From Rhea pennata (Eukaryota; Chordata; Aves; Rheiformes; Rheidae): 64,000 nucleotides of DNA. The stretch covers positions 215,660,876 to 215,724,875 of the forward strand of contig NC_084663.1 of assembly GCF_028389875.1 (NCBI RefSeq), read 5' to 3'. Both the position numbers and the translations under genes were made by a program. The notes beneath the pieces were generated by a model that was not told the DNA's origin, searched no databases, and worked only from the letters and a program-made list of their open reading frames with translations. Of the stretch, positions 12,184-24,100 are shown one piece after another; positions within the stretch are counted from its first letter, which is position 1, and each line of letters begins with the position of its first letter.

Positions 12184-15100
12184 CTGGGGAGGGAGAGAGC
12201 GGAAAAGCGGCGGGGTGAGCGGCGGCGAGGCGCGGGGGCGGCGCGGGGAGCGCCGGGGGCCGGTGGCGGGTGTCGCTCACGGTTAGCGGGTGGGCGGCCG
12301 GGGCGGCCGCGCTGCTCCTCGCCTCGCCCTCGTCGCCGCGCAGCGGGATGAGCGCCACGTGCCGCGGCCGGGTGTCCCGCTGCGGCCGCGCCGCCCGCGC
12401 CCGCCGGCCCTCCGCGGGCCACGGGGCCCCGCCGTGCTGCGGGAACAAGCCGGGTGCATGGGGGGGGGGGGGGGCCGCGCTCAGGGATGCCGCCGGCACC
12501 GTCCCCGCCGCGCTCCGCTCCCGCGGCCCCCCCCCGCGCGCCTACCTGCGCCTGGAGGAAGGTGGCGAACCACTCGCGCAGGTCGGCGTGGGTGTCGCAG
12601 CACAGGTACCTGCCGGAGCGGGTGGCCCCTGAGCGCCCGCCCGCCGCGCCTTCAGCCGCGCAGGCGCCTCCGCGGCCCCCCCGCCCCGCGGCCCCCGTCC
12701 TTACCACTGCTGCTTCTCGTGCTTCTCGTTTTCATAGAAGACTGTAAAACCCCAGCTGGAAGGAGAGAGGTGAGAAGATGAAGACCGATCTCCCAGGCCT
12801 CTGCTGCCCTGAGCTCCAAGAGCTCCGCGTTACTCAGTGTCCCTGAAAGCCACCCGCATCCCGGGGATCCTCCCGCATCCCTGAGATCCTCCAGCATCCC
12901 TGAGATCCTCCCGCATCCCTGAGATCCACCTGCATCCCTGATATCCTCCTGCATCCCTGAGATCCACCTGCACCCCTGAGATCCTCCTGCATCCCTGAGA
13001 TCCTCCTGCATCCCTGAGATCCTCCTGCATCCCTGAGATCCTCCCGCATCCCTGAGATCCTCCCGCATCCCTGAGATCCACCTGCACCCCTGAGATCCTC
13101 CTGCATCCCTGAGATCCTCCAGCATCCCTGAGATCCTCCTGCATCCCTGAGATCCTCCAGCATCCCTGAGATCCTCCTGCATCCCTGAGATCCTCCCGCA
13201 TCCCTGAGATCCACCTGCATCCCTGAGATCCTCCAGCATCCCTGAGATCCTCCTGCATCCCTGACATCCTCCTGCATCCCTGAGATCCTCCTGCATCCCT
13301 GAGATCCTCCAGCATCCCTGAGATCCTCCCGCATCCCTGAGATCCACCTGCATCCCTGAGATCCTCCCGCATCCCTGAGATCCACCTGCACCCCTGAGAT
13401 CCACCTGCACCCCTGAGATCCTCCTGCATCCCTGAGATCCTCCCGCATGCCTGAGATCCTCCAGCATCCCTGAGATCCTCCCGCAACCCTGAGATCCTCC
13501 CGCATCCCTGAGATCCTCCTGCATCCCTGAGATCCTCCCGCAACCCTGAGATCCTCCCGCATCCCTGAGATCCACCCGCATCCCTGAGATCCTCCCGCAT
13601 CCCTGAGATCCTCCTGCATCCCTGAGATCCTCCCGCATCCCTGAGATCCTCCTGCATCCCTGAGATCCTCCCGCATCCCTGAGATCCTCCTGCATCCCTG
13701 AGATCCTCCTGCATCCCTGAGATCCTCCCGCAACCCTGAGATCCTCCTGCATCCCTGAGATCCTCCCGCAACCCTGAGATCCTCCCGCATCCCTCAGATC
13801 CACCTGCATCCCTGAGATCCTCCAGCATCCCTGAGATCCTCCCGCATCCCTGAGATCCACCTGCACCCCTGAGATCCTCCTGCATCCCTGAGATCCACCC
13901 GCATCCCTCAGATCCACCTGCATCCCTGAGATCCTCCAGCATCCCTGAGATCCTCCAGCATCCCTGAGATCCACCTGCACCCCTGAGATCCTCCTGCATC
14001 CCTGAGATCCACCCGCATCCCTGAGATCCTCCTGCATCCCTGAGATCCTCCCGCAACCCTGAGATCCTCCCGCATCCCTGAGATCCTCCTGCATCCCTGA
14101 GATCCTCCCGCAACCCTGAGATCCTCCCGCATCCCTGAGATCCACCTGCATCCCTGAGATCCTCCCGCATGCCTGAGATCCTCCAGCATCCCTGAGATCC
14201 TCCCGCAACCCTGAGATCCTCCAGCATCCCTGAGATCCACCTGCATCCCTGAGATCCTCCTGCATCCCTGAGATCCTCCCGCATCCCTGAGATCCTCCCG
14301 CAACCCTGAGATCCTCCCGCATCCCTGAGATCCTCCAGCATCCCTGAGATCCTCCTGCATCCCTGAGATCCTCCCGCATGCCTGAGATCCTCCAGCATCC
14401 CTGAGATCCACCTGCATCCCTGAGATCCTCCCGCATCCCTGAGATCCTCCCGCATCCCTGAGATCCAACCGCATCCCTGACATCCACCCGCATCCCTGAG
14501 ATCCTCTTGCATCCCTGAGATCCTCCCGCAACCCTGAGATCCTCCTGCATCCCTGAGATCCACCTGCATCCCTGAGATCCTCCCGCAACCCTGAGATCCT
14601 CCAGCATCCCTGAGATCCTCCAGCATCCCTGAGATCCACCTGCATCCCTGAGATCCTCCCGCAACCCTGAGATCCTCCTGCACCCCTGAGATCCTCCCGC
14701 ATCCCTGAGATCCACCTGCATCCCTGAGATCCTCCCGCATCCCTGAGATCCACCTGCATCCCTGAGATCCACCTGCATCCCTGAGATCCTCCTGCATCCC
14801 TAAGATCCACCCGCATCCCTGAGATCCACCTGCACCCCTGAGATCCTCCCGCATGCCTGAGATCCTCCCGCATCCCTGAGATCCTCCCGCATCCCTGAGA
14901 TCCACCTGCATCCCTGAGATCCTCCAGCATCCCTGAGATCCACCTGCATCCCTGAGATCCACCTGCATCCCTGAGATCCTCCCGCATCCCTGAGATCCTC
15001 CAGCATCCCTGAGATCCACCTGCATCCCTGAGATCCTCCCACAACCCTGAGATCCTCCAGCATCCCTGAGATCCACCCGCATCCCTGAGATCCACCCGCA

Positions 15101-18100
15101 TCCCTGAGATCCTCCTGCATCCCTGAGATCCTCCCGCATGCCTGAGATCCTCCAGCATCCCTGAGATCCACCTGCATCCCTGAGATCCTCCCGCATGCCT
15201 GAGATCCTACAGCATCCCTGAGATCCACCTGCATCCCTGAGATCCTCCCGCATGCCTGAGATCCTCCCGCAACCCTGAGATCCTCCAGCATCCCTGAGAT
15301 CCACCCGCATCCCTGAGATCCACCCGCATCCCTGAGATCCACCTGCATCCCTGAGATCCACCCGCATCCCTGAGATCCTCCTGCATCCCTGAGATCCTCC
15401 CGCAACCCTGAGATCCTCCAGCATCCCTGAGATCCACCTGCATCCCTGAGATCCTCCCGCATCCCTGAGATCCTCCCGCATGCCTGAGATCCTCCAGCAT
15501 CCCTGAGATCCACCTGCATCCCTGAGATCCTCCAGCATCCCTGAGATCCTCCCGCAACCCTGAGATCCTCCAGCATCCCTGAGATCCACCTGCATCCCTG
15601 AGATCCTCCTGCATCCCTGAGATCCACCCGCATCCCTGAGATCCACCCGCATCCCTGAGATCCTCCCACATCCCTGAGATCCACCTGCATCCCTGAGATC
15701 CTCCCACATCCCTGAGATCCTCCCACAACCCTGAGATCCTCCAGCATCCCTGAGATCCACCCGCATCCCTGAGATCCACCCGCATCCCTGAGATCCTCCT
15801 GCATCCCTGAGATCCTCCCGCAACCCTGAGATCCTCCAGCATCCCTGAGATCCACCTGCATCCCTGAGATCCTCCCGCATGCCTGAGATCCTCCAGCATC
15901 CCTGAGATCCACCTGCATCCCTGAGATCCTCCCGCATCCCTGAGATCCACCTGCACCCCTGAGATCCTCCAGCATCCCTGAGATCCTCCCGCATGCCTGA
16001 GATCCTCCCGCAACCCTGAGATCCTCCAGCATCCCTGAGATCCACCCGCATCCCTGAGATCCACCCGCATCCCTGAGATCCTCCTGCATCCCTGAGATCC
16101 TCCCGCAACCCTGAGATCCTCCAGCATCCCTGAGATCCACCTGCATCCCTGAGATCCTCCCGCATGCCTGAGATCCTCCAGCATCCCTGAGATCCACCTG
16201 CATCCCTGAGATCCTCCCGCATGCCTGAGATCCTCCAGCATCCCTGAGATCCACCTGCATCCCTGAGATCCTCCCGCATGCCTGAGATCCTCCCGCAACC
16301 CTGAGATCCTCCAGCATCCCTGAGATCCACCCGCATCCCTGAGATCCTCCTGCATCCCTGAGATCCACCCGCATCCCTGAGATCCTCCCACATCCCTGAG
16401 ATCCACCTGCATCCCTGAGATCCTCCTGCATCCCTGAGATCCTCCTGCACCCCTGAGATCCTCCCGCAACCCTGAAATCCTCCCGCATCCCTGAGATCCT
16501 CCTGCATCCCTGAGATCCTCCCGCATGCCTGAGATCCTCCCGCATGCCTGAGATCCTCCAGCATCCCTGAGATCCTCCCGCATCCCTGAGATCCACCTGC
16601 ATCCCTGCGATCTACCCATATCCTGAGATCCTCCTGCACCCCTGAGATCTTCCTGCATCCCTGAGATCCTCCTTTATGCCTGAGATCCTCCTGCATCCCT
16701 GAGATCCACCCACATCCCTGAGATCCACCTGTACCCTGCAAGCCACCTGCATCCCTGAGATCCACCTGCATCCCTGAGATCTTTCCACATCCCTGCAAAC
16801 CACTTGCAAGTTCACCGAAACCCGGGCGCAGCCAGGGTGGGCGTCGGGGATTTAGCAGCCTGATGCAGCACTGCGTGGCGACCCGGGGCCAGGACGGCCG
16901 CCGGCGAGAGCTCCGATTCCTTCCTATTTTGCACCAGTTTCCAGCCCAGTGGGCCCCTCGCTATCCGAGCCGGCCTTCCCCACCACGGTGCTGGTTTCAG
17001 GGTCACGTCCCTGTGCACACTCGCACACATGAATGCGGACACACGCACACTGGGATGCACATTTGCATGCACACACACTCACGTGTGCATACACACCTAT
17101 GCTCTTGAATGCCCACACATGGACATACCCACGTGCAAGCACACACCCGCGTGCAAGCACACACTTGCATGCACACATTGCCCCCCCAACACATCGTAGC
17201 TGTTAAGCAAACGTCTTTGAAGCCTCCCAGCCAGTCTTTGCTGCTCCTCGCTCTCACGCGCGTGCACACACAAACACGCATGTGCTCACACGCACCTGCG
17301 CACACCTGCGGGGCCGCAGCACGCGCGCCCGGACAGAGGGTCTGCACCACCCTGCGCGGTGCCACCTGCCCTGCCACCGGCGCCAGCGCCGTCTCGGCCG
17401 GCCCCGCCGCAGGTCTGCTCCGTGGTGGCAGCTCGCGGCCGCGAGGCTGCTCTGACATCTGGTGGCAAGCGGCAAGCCGGCAGCAGGCACGTCCCAGCCG
17501 CCGTCCCGTCCCGTCCCCGTCCCCGTCCCCTGTCCCCATCCCCGTCCCCGCAGCAGGCGACTGCACCCCGGCGCCGCGGGGCCCCCGGCGGCTGCTCACC
17601 ACGTCGGCGGGCGAAGCTTCTTCTTGATGCCCAGGTAGACCTTTAGGTTCCTGATGGGCCATTCCTTCTCCGGCTTGTGGCTCTGGGGAGAGACGGGGTC
17701 CCGGCGGGGCGCTGGGGGGCTGCTCGGGGCCGCCCGCTCCCGGGCACGGCAGAGGCGCAGCGCACCCGAGCCCCGCGGCGCCCGGCACCGCTCCCGCCCC
17801 TGCCCCGTGCCCACGCGAGAGCAATGCCACCGGCAACGTGGCCGAGCGCGGGGCGCCGGGCAAGGCCCTGCTCTGCGGGAATAGAACCGCCTCCGGGGTC
17901 TCCTGCGGCAGCCCGCGTAACGCGACCCGGGCCGGGGCCGTGCCGCGCGGGCGCGGGGCTCCGGGCAGAGCGCCGCGGCCGGGAAGCTCACCCGCGCTTC
18001 CTTGTAGAGCCGCAGGCAGCTGTGGTTGAGGATGAAGTAGCGGTCGTGGAAGCCCGTGCTGACGCCGAGCCCCAGCAGGTTCCTCTCCTCCCGAAACTTC

Positions 18101-21100
18101 ATCATGCCGTGCTTGCAGTCGCCCACTCTGCTGGCTGGGAGGCAACGGGGAGGGGGCGAGCTGCACGCCAGGCCCGGGGGGCTCCTCGGCGCCGGGCGGC
18201 ATCCGGCGCGGCCCCGGCTCCGAGCCCTCGGGCCGTCCCCTCACCGAGGTAGATGAGCATGTTCTCCATGGACATCTGCTTCTTCACCACCAGGTAGCTC
18301 TCCGTGCCCAGGCCGTGCAGGATGGGCAGGACCTTCTCCGAGTAGTGCAAGGGCCGCTCTGCGCGGGGAGGGAGCGCGGCGTCGGCATCGCCCGCGGGGC
18401 TGCCGCCGGCACCAGGCCCTCCCCGCCGCGCCTTCCTCCCGGCGCACCCTCCCGCGCCCACCTGCCTCCTCCCTCTCGTTCACTTCGAAGCAGCTCCAGT
18501 AGTCCTTCTCCTTCATGGCGATTTTCCTCCGGTCCAGGATCTCCAGGGTCAGCTCCTCGGCTGTCATCGTCGCCGGGATCTGAGGGGGACGGGGCGCACC
18601 GGCGGTGTCACCTTCCCCCGCAGCCCCGGCCGAGCGGAGCGGCACCGCGCTCCGGCGGCGCCGGCTCCGAGGGCTCCTGCAGCCGGGAGCCACCCGGCCG
18701 CTCGCCAGCCCTGGCCCCTTGACGCGCACCTTGACGTGCTGCTCCGCCTCGGTCTTCTTCTCCTCCAGGTACACGGTGCAGATGAAGTCTCCGGCTTGCT
18801 GGAAGGCAGCGGGAGGCTGCGCGGGCGCCGGCACGCAAAGCAGCCCCCAGCTGAGGGAGGCAAGAGGGGCCGCAGGGACCTTCCCGCACGCAGCCCGCTG
18901 TCCCCACGGGCTGTCCCCGCGGTCTCCAGGGCTGGGGGCAGTGGACAGGCCTCCCCAGGGTGGCGAGAGGACAGGAACGTGGCGGAGAACGGATTTCTCC
19001 AGGGGCGAGCGCAGGCACGCGCGTGCCATGGGGGGCGGGTGGTGTGTGGAGCCCCTGCAGACCACCGCAGGGAAGAGGACACCACGGGAAGGCGTCCCGT
19101 GCCGGGGACCCACCTGCGTCCCGCTGGACGCCGCCTCCCGCATCTTCATGATGGCTGTGATCTCATCCTGCTGCTTCTTCATCTCTTCGTCGTTGACCTG
19201 CCAAGGAAGAGGAACCCGGAGAGCGATCAGGGCTGGGAGGGAAATCCCTCCTCGTGTCCCAGACTTGGGACCACAAGTGGTGACCAGATCCCCAAATTTC
19301 ATTGCAGAAGCACAGACTGGTCCCCAGGGCACTTCTGCCCACCAGCCTCCAGCCTCCACTTGTCTCCAAAGAGACCTCTGCAAAAGGCGTGCACCCAGGT
19401 CCTTCCTCTTGCGGCCTCCCCCTGAGTCCAGCCTGTCCCCTGGACAGTTGCCCTCCTCACAGTGAGCCAGAAGTTGGTGTGAACATGCAGCGTGCTCTTA
19501 TATTGGCCTGATTCAGAGCCAGGTGCCACCACGTCAGGTGCAGGCCTCCTACAGCATCCCTCTACGGAGCCGGCAACGCATAGCAGGCAAACCTACGTTA
19601 AAGATCTTCACGTAGTGGTTGATGAGGTCCTCCACCACGTGGCCCGCCTTGTAGTCCTGCCCATCTGTCTGGAAGAGCGTGGGCCCGAAGACGATCGCCA
19701 GGTTGTGCGTGTTCATCTGGTTGTCTCCAGAGAAGCGCTGCACCCTGCGGGGACCCACACAGGACCCTGTTGTGGTTGGAACTGTGCTCCTGCCCCAGGA
19801 CCCCCTTCAGCCTCGCCAACGGGTGACACCTCCCCCAGGTGGGATGATACTCAGTTTCAGGCCAAGCCCCCCCCCCAGTTGACCCCCAGTCCACATCCTT
19901 CCCTTGCTTGGGGCAGAGCTGGAGGGAAGGGGGCTTTCCTTCCCCACTCAGCCCCCCTCATGGCCAGGGGGGCACCGCTGTCCTCCTCACCGGAAGAGGT
20001 GGTTGATGAGGGCCTTCAGCGTGGCCCTGTTCACCGTGGGCAAGCTCTCCAGGAGGCGCCGGTACTCGCCGATCCTCGCCTCCTCGTCCTCCAGCGCTGC
20101 GGAGAGGGACAGGGACTGGGGGGTCACCGCGAGAAGGCAGCAGGTGGGCGTGAAAGCCGGGGGTGGGGGGATGTGGTTGCAAAGGGCCGTGCAAGGGGAC
20201 CCGAGGAGGGAGACGGGGTGAGGGGAAGGCAAGCGACCGAGCAGCAGGTCCACGGCCAAGCTGAGGAGCAGTGTCCCACCACAAGGTTCCCCGTCACCCC
20301 CAGGCTCGCGGGGCTGCCACGGCCCCGCCACCCTCACCCGTGGCCTGCAGCCAGTCCTGGCTCCAGCGCTTGGTGAAGAGCCCATCGCCAAGGTCACGGA
20401 AGAAGCGCTTGAGGGTGTTGGAGACGTCGTCCACCTGGTGCTCGCCCTCCTTGAGGCAGACGCTGCGGGCGTCCTTGCGCAGCATCTCCAGCAGCCCCGT
20501 GGTCTTGGAGTTCTGCCCGCTCTTGCGGTAGATGCCCTCGGAGGTGAGCCCTGGAGGAGGAGGAGGAGGAGGAGAGGCCGGCCGGCCGGCCGCGACCCCA
20601 TCGCGCGGGCGCTCCTCCGCGGAGCGCCTCGGCGCGAGCGCGCGAAGCCGGTCCCGCGGGCCCCCCACGCCGCCGCCTACCGCACTGCGTGATGTAGTCG
20701 ATGCACCGGTCCACGAGCAGCGGCACGTCCGCCTCCGTGAGCTGCTGCTCCGACAAGGTGTCCCCGGCGCTGCCCGCCGCCCGCCGGATGGCGTGCACCC
20801 AGCCCAGGAAGTCCAGCTTCCTCTCCGCCTGGATGTACAACGTCCTGCGGGCACCCGCGGGCAGCGTTCACGGTCTGGGGACGGCGGGGACGGCCTCGGG
20901 GGCAGCGCTGACGGTTTTGGGGGCAGCGTCGACGTTTGGGGGACAGGGCTGATATTTTGGGGGACAACGCTGGTATTTTGGGGGACAGGGTTGATGTTTT
21001 GGGGGACAGGATTGATATTTGGGGGACAAGGTTGGCATTTTTAGGTACAGGTTCGATATTTGGGGGGGCAGCATTGATATTTTGGGGACAGGGTTGATAT

Positions 21101-24100
21101 TTTGGGGGACAGAGTTGATGTTTGGACGAAAGGGTTGATATTTTGGGGCAGGGATGATATTTGGAGAAGATGGTTGATATTTTGGGGAGCAGGGTTGATA
21201 TTTTGGGGACAGGGTTGATGCTCTGGGGGACAGGGATGGCATTTTAGCGAGAACAGTAGATATTTTGCACCAGGGTTGGTATTCTGGGGGAACAGCTGAT
21301 ATTTTGGGGGGCAGCATTAATATTTTTGAGGGCGGGGTTGATATTCGGAGGAGATGGTTGATATTTTTGGGGACAGCATTGATATTTTCAGGGGCAGCAT
21401 TGATATTTTGGGGATAGGGTTGATATTTTGGGGGACAAGGTTGGTACTTGGAGCAGCAGAGCTGATGTTCTGGGGACATGGTTGATATTTTGGGGGGCAG
21501 CATTGATGTTTTGGAGGACAGGGTTGATATCTGGAGGAGACGATTGATATTTTGGGGGTAGCGTTGATGTTTTGGGGGACCGGGCTGATATTTTGGGGAC
21601 ACGGCTGATGGAGCTGATGTTTTGGGGGATAGGGTCAGCATTTTGGGGGCAGCATTGATATTTTGGGGACAGGGTTGGTATTTTGGGGGGCAGGGTTGAT
21701 ATTTTGGGGGGAAGCATTGATATTTTTGAGGGCAAGGTTGATATTTGGAGAAGACGGTTGACATTTTGGGGTGCAGCATTGATATTTTGGGAAGAGGGTT
21801 GATATTTTGGTGGGCAGCATTGACGTTTTGGGGATAGGGTTGATATTTGGGGGGACAGGGTTGGCATTTGGAGGAGCAGCGTTGATGTTCTGGGGACAGG
21901 GTCGGTGTTTTGGGGGCAGGGTTGGCATTTTGGGGACAGCATTGATTTTGGGGGGGAGGGCAGCGCTGACGCTCCCGGGGGTGAGGGGGCGTCTAATCCG
22001 CAGCCGCGCTCGGAGCCTGCGGTGCTTTTACCTCCGCCTCTCCACCAGGACCAGCACCTCGTTGTCTCCCTGGACGGCTGCAGAGGGGAAGCGGAGCACC
22101 GTCAGCCCCGTGCCGCGCGCCGGCCCCGGCTGAGGCACGGCGAAGACGCCGGACGGGTGGGAGGAAGAGCTGGACGCAGGGGAGGGGGCGACGGCGCAGG
22201 AGCAGCCCCCGGGGCGGCGCCGGGGGCTCGGTGCAGCCTGCCCGGCTCCCTCCCGGCGCGGCACACGGCGCGGCGCGGCAGCGGCACGTACACAGCTCCT
22301 GCAGCTTGCGCAGGTGCAGGGGCTCGTGGCGGGCGCCGTCGCCGGAGCAGAGGTGCAGCGTGGAGCCGGCGAGGGCGAACCAGCCCTCCTGCGCCCGCTG
22401 CAGGCTCAGGCCGCCCTTGTAGCGCAGCCGGCCGAGGCGCTCGAAGTCGCGGTGCAGCAGCTCCTCGGCGCACGGCGGCACGAAGGACTGAGGCCGGCGG
22501 AGGCGAGGGGAGCCCGTCAGCGCCGCCGGCACCCCGGGGCGACCCGGCGCCCGCCGGCTCCCCGCACCGCTACCTTGGCCAGGGCGCGGAGCCACTGCCG
22601 AGCGCCTTCGGGGCTGTCCAGCCCGAAGAGGTAGAGCCTCTCCGCCTCCACGTAGACCTCGAAGGTGTTCTCCACGCTGCAAGGCAAGGCAGGGGAGAGG
22701 GGGCTGCGCGGGGGCCGGGGCGCCCGCACCCGCCGGGGCGCCCGGCGCGCCGCCCGCCTCACCCGTGGGCGCGGGGCGGGTTGCTGGCCAGGCACACCAT
22801 CTCCTCGGCCCGGATCTCGCCGTTGGGCGCCGCGGCGCGCTCGCTCTCGTAGTAGCTGAAGACGCCGTCCTGCAGCGTGCACCAGCGGCGGCTGAACTCT
22901 GCGCGGCACACGGGCAGGGCGGCGGCGGGGGGGGGGCTCGGCGGCGGCGGCCCCCCGCGCCCGCTGCGCCCGCCGCCGCCCCCCGGCCCCGGCTCACCTT
23001 CCAAGCCCTTCCGCTCGCCCGCGGGCTTGGCCATGGAGGGCGTCTTGTAGAGGAAGCCGTGGTGGGCGACGGACGGCAGCAGCGCCGAGCGGGGCCCCCC
23101 GCCGCCGGCCGCCTCCGGCCGCGGCGTCTCTGCCAGCGGGGCGGCAGCCCGTCACCGGCGTCCCCGCGGCGTGCCCCCTTCCACGGCCCCGGCGTGCCCC
23201 CGGGGTTTTCCCGGGGCAAAGCAAAGCCACGGGGACATGGGCGAGGGGGCAGCACGGGACCCCCCCCTCCTGCCCCCGGCCCAGCGTCGGCAGCAAAGTC
23301 CTCGGCTGCAGCCCGGTGCAAGACAGCCGGGGAGGGGGAGAGCCCGGAGGAGGAGGAGGAGGGCTCGGAAGCGCTGGGGCTGCAGGATTCCTGCAGTTTT
23401 CCCCGGGATTTGGGGGGGGTTGGGGGTGGGGGGTGCTCGCCCTTACCCGAGCCCTCGTTGCGCAGCAGGAACTCCATCTGCAGGCGCTGGCCGCTGCGGC
23501 GGGCCAGGGCGAGCGGCGTGGGGCAGCCGGGGTCGCCCGTGGCGCAGCTCAGCGCCGCCCCGCAGAAGAGCAGCGCCTGCGTCTCGGCCAGGTCCCCCGT
23601 GGTGACGGCGGCGCACAGGGCCTGCGGCGCGGCGGCGGGCACGGCCAGAGCTCGGAGCCCGCCGCGGCGCGAAAGCACCTCCGGCCCCCTCCCTCCTCCG
23701 CCCCGTTTAGCCACTCCGGGGAAGCGGCTCCGGCCCGCCCGCTCCCGAGCCCCTTCCCGAGCCCCTCCCCGGCTACCCGCGGGCCCTTTGCCAGCGCCGG
23801 GCGCCCGGGCGCTGCCGTGCACCCAGCCGGGCGCCGGGCTGGTGCCGGCGGCCCCTGCTCCCGTGCCCGCCCCGGCGCGGAGCAGCACCCCTCCGGACGG
23901 GATTTCCAGCGGAGCCGCATGCCCCGTCCGATCCCCGGCGCCGGGGCCACTGACCCTGTCGAGCTCCTGCTGGCTGCCGAAGAGCGGGTGGTAGCGGCGG
24001 TACTTGCCGTCCCGGTACTTGGCGAGGAGGAAGCGCCGCCGGTCCTCGCTGCTGCTGCCCGCCGTGATGGCCTCGCTGGGCGGCACGTTGGCGGCCCAGA

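Noticed and set aside
10613..12286. 557-codon plus-strand frame over the CA-rich tract
   Set aside because: Composed of His/Cys/Thr repeats from alternating CA/TG DNA and overlaps ARAP1 3' exons antisense.
12830..16798. Very long minus-strand open frames (up to 1,322 codons) as a novel repeat protein
   Set aside because: They come from a 19-bp noncoding array that is open in all three minus phases; the array lies in an ARAP1 intron bounded by in-phase exons.
12841..16812. CRISPR-like array
   Set aside because: The repeats are contiguous with no unique spacers, and the DNA is a vertebrate nuclear gene region.
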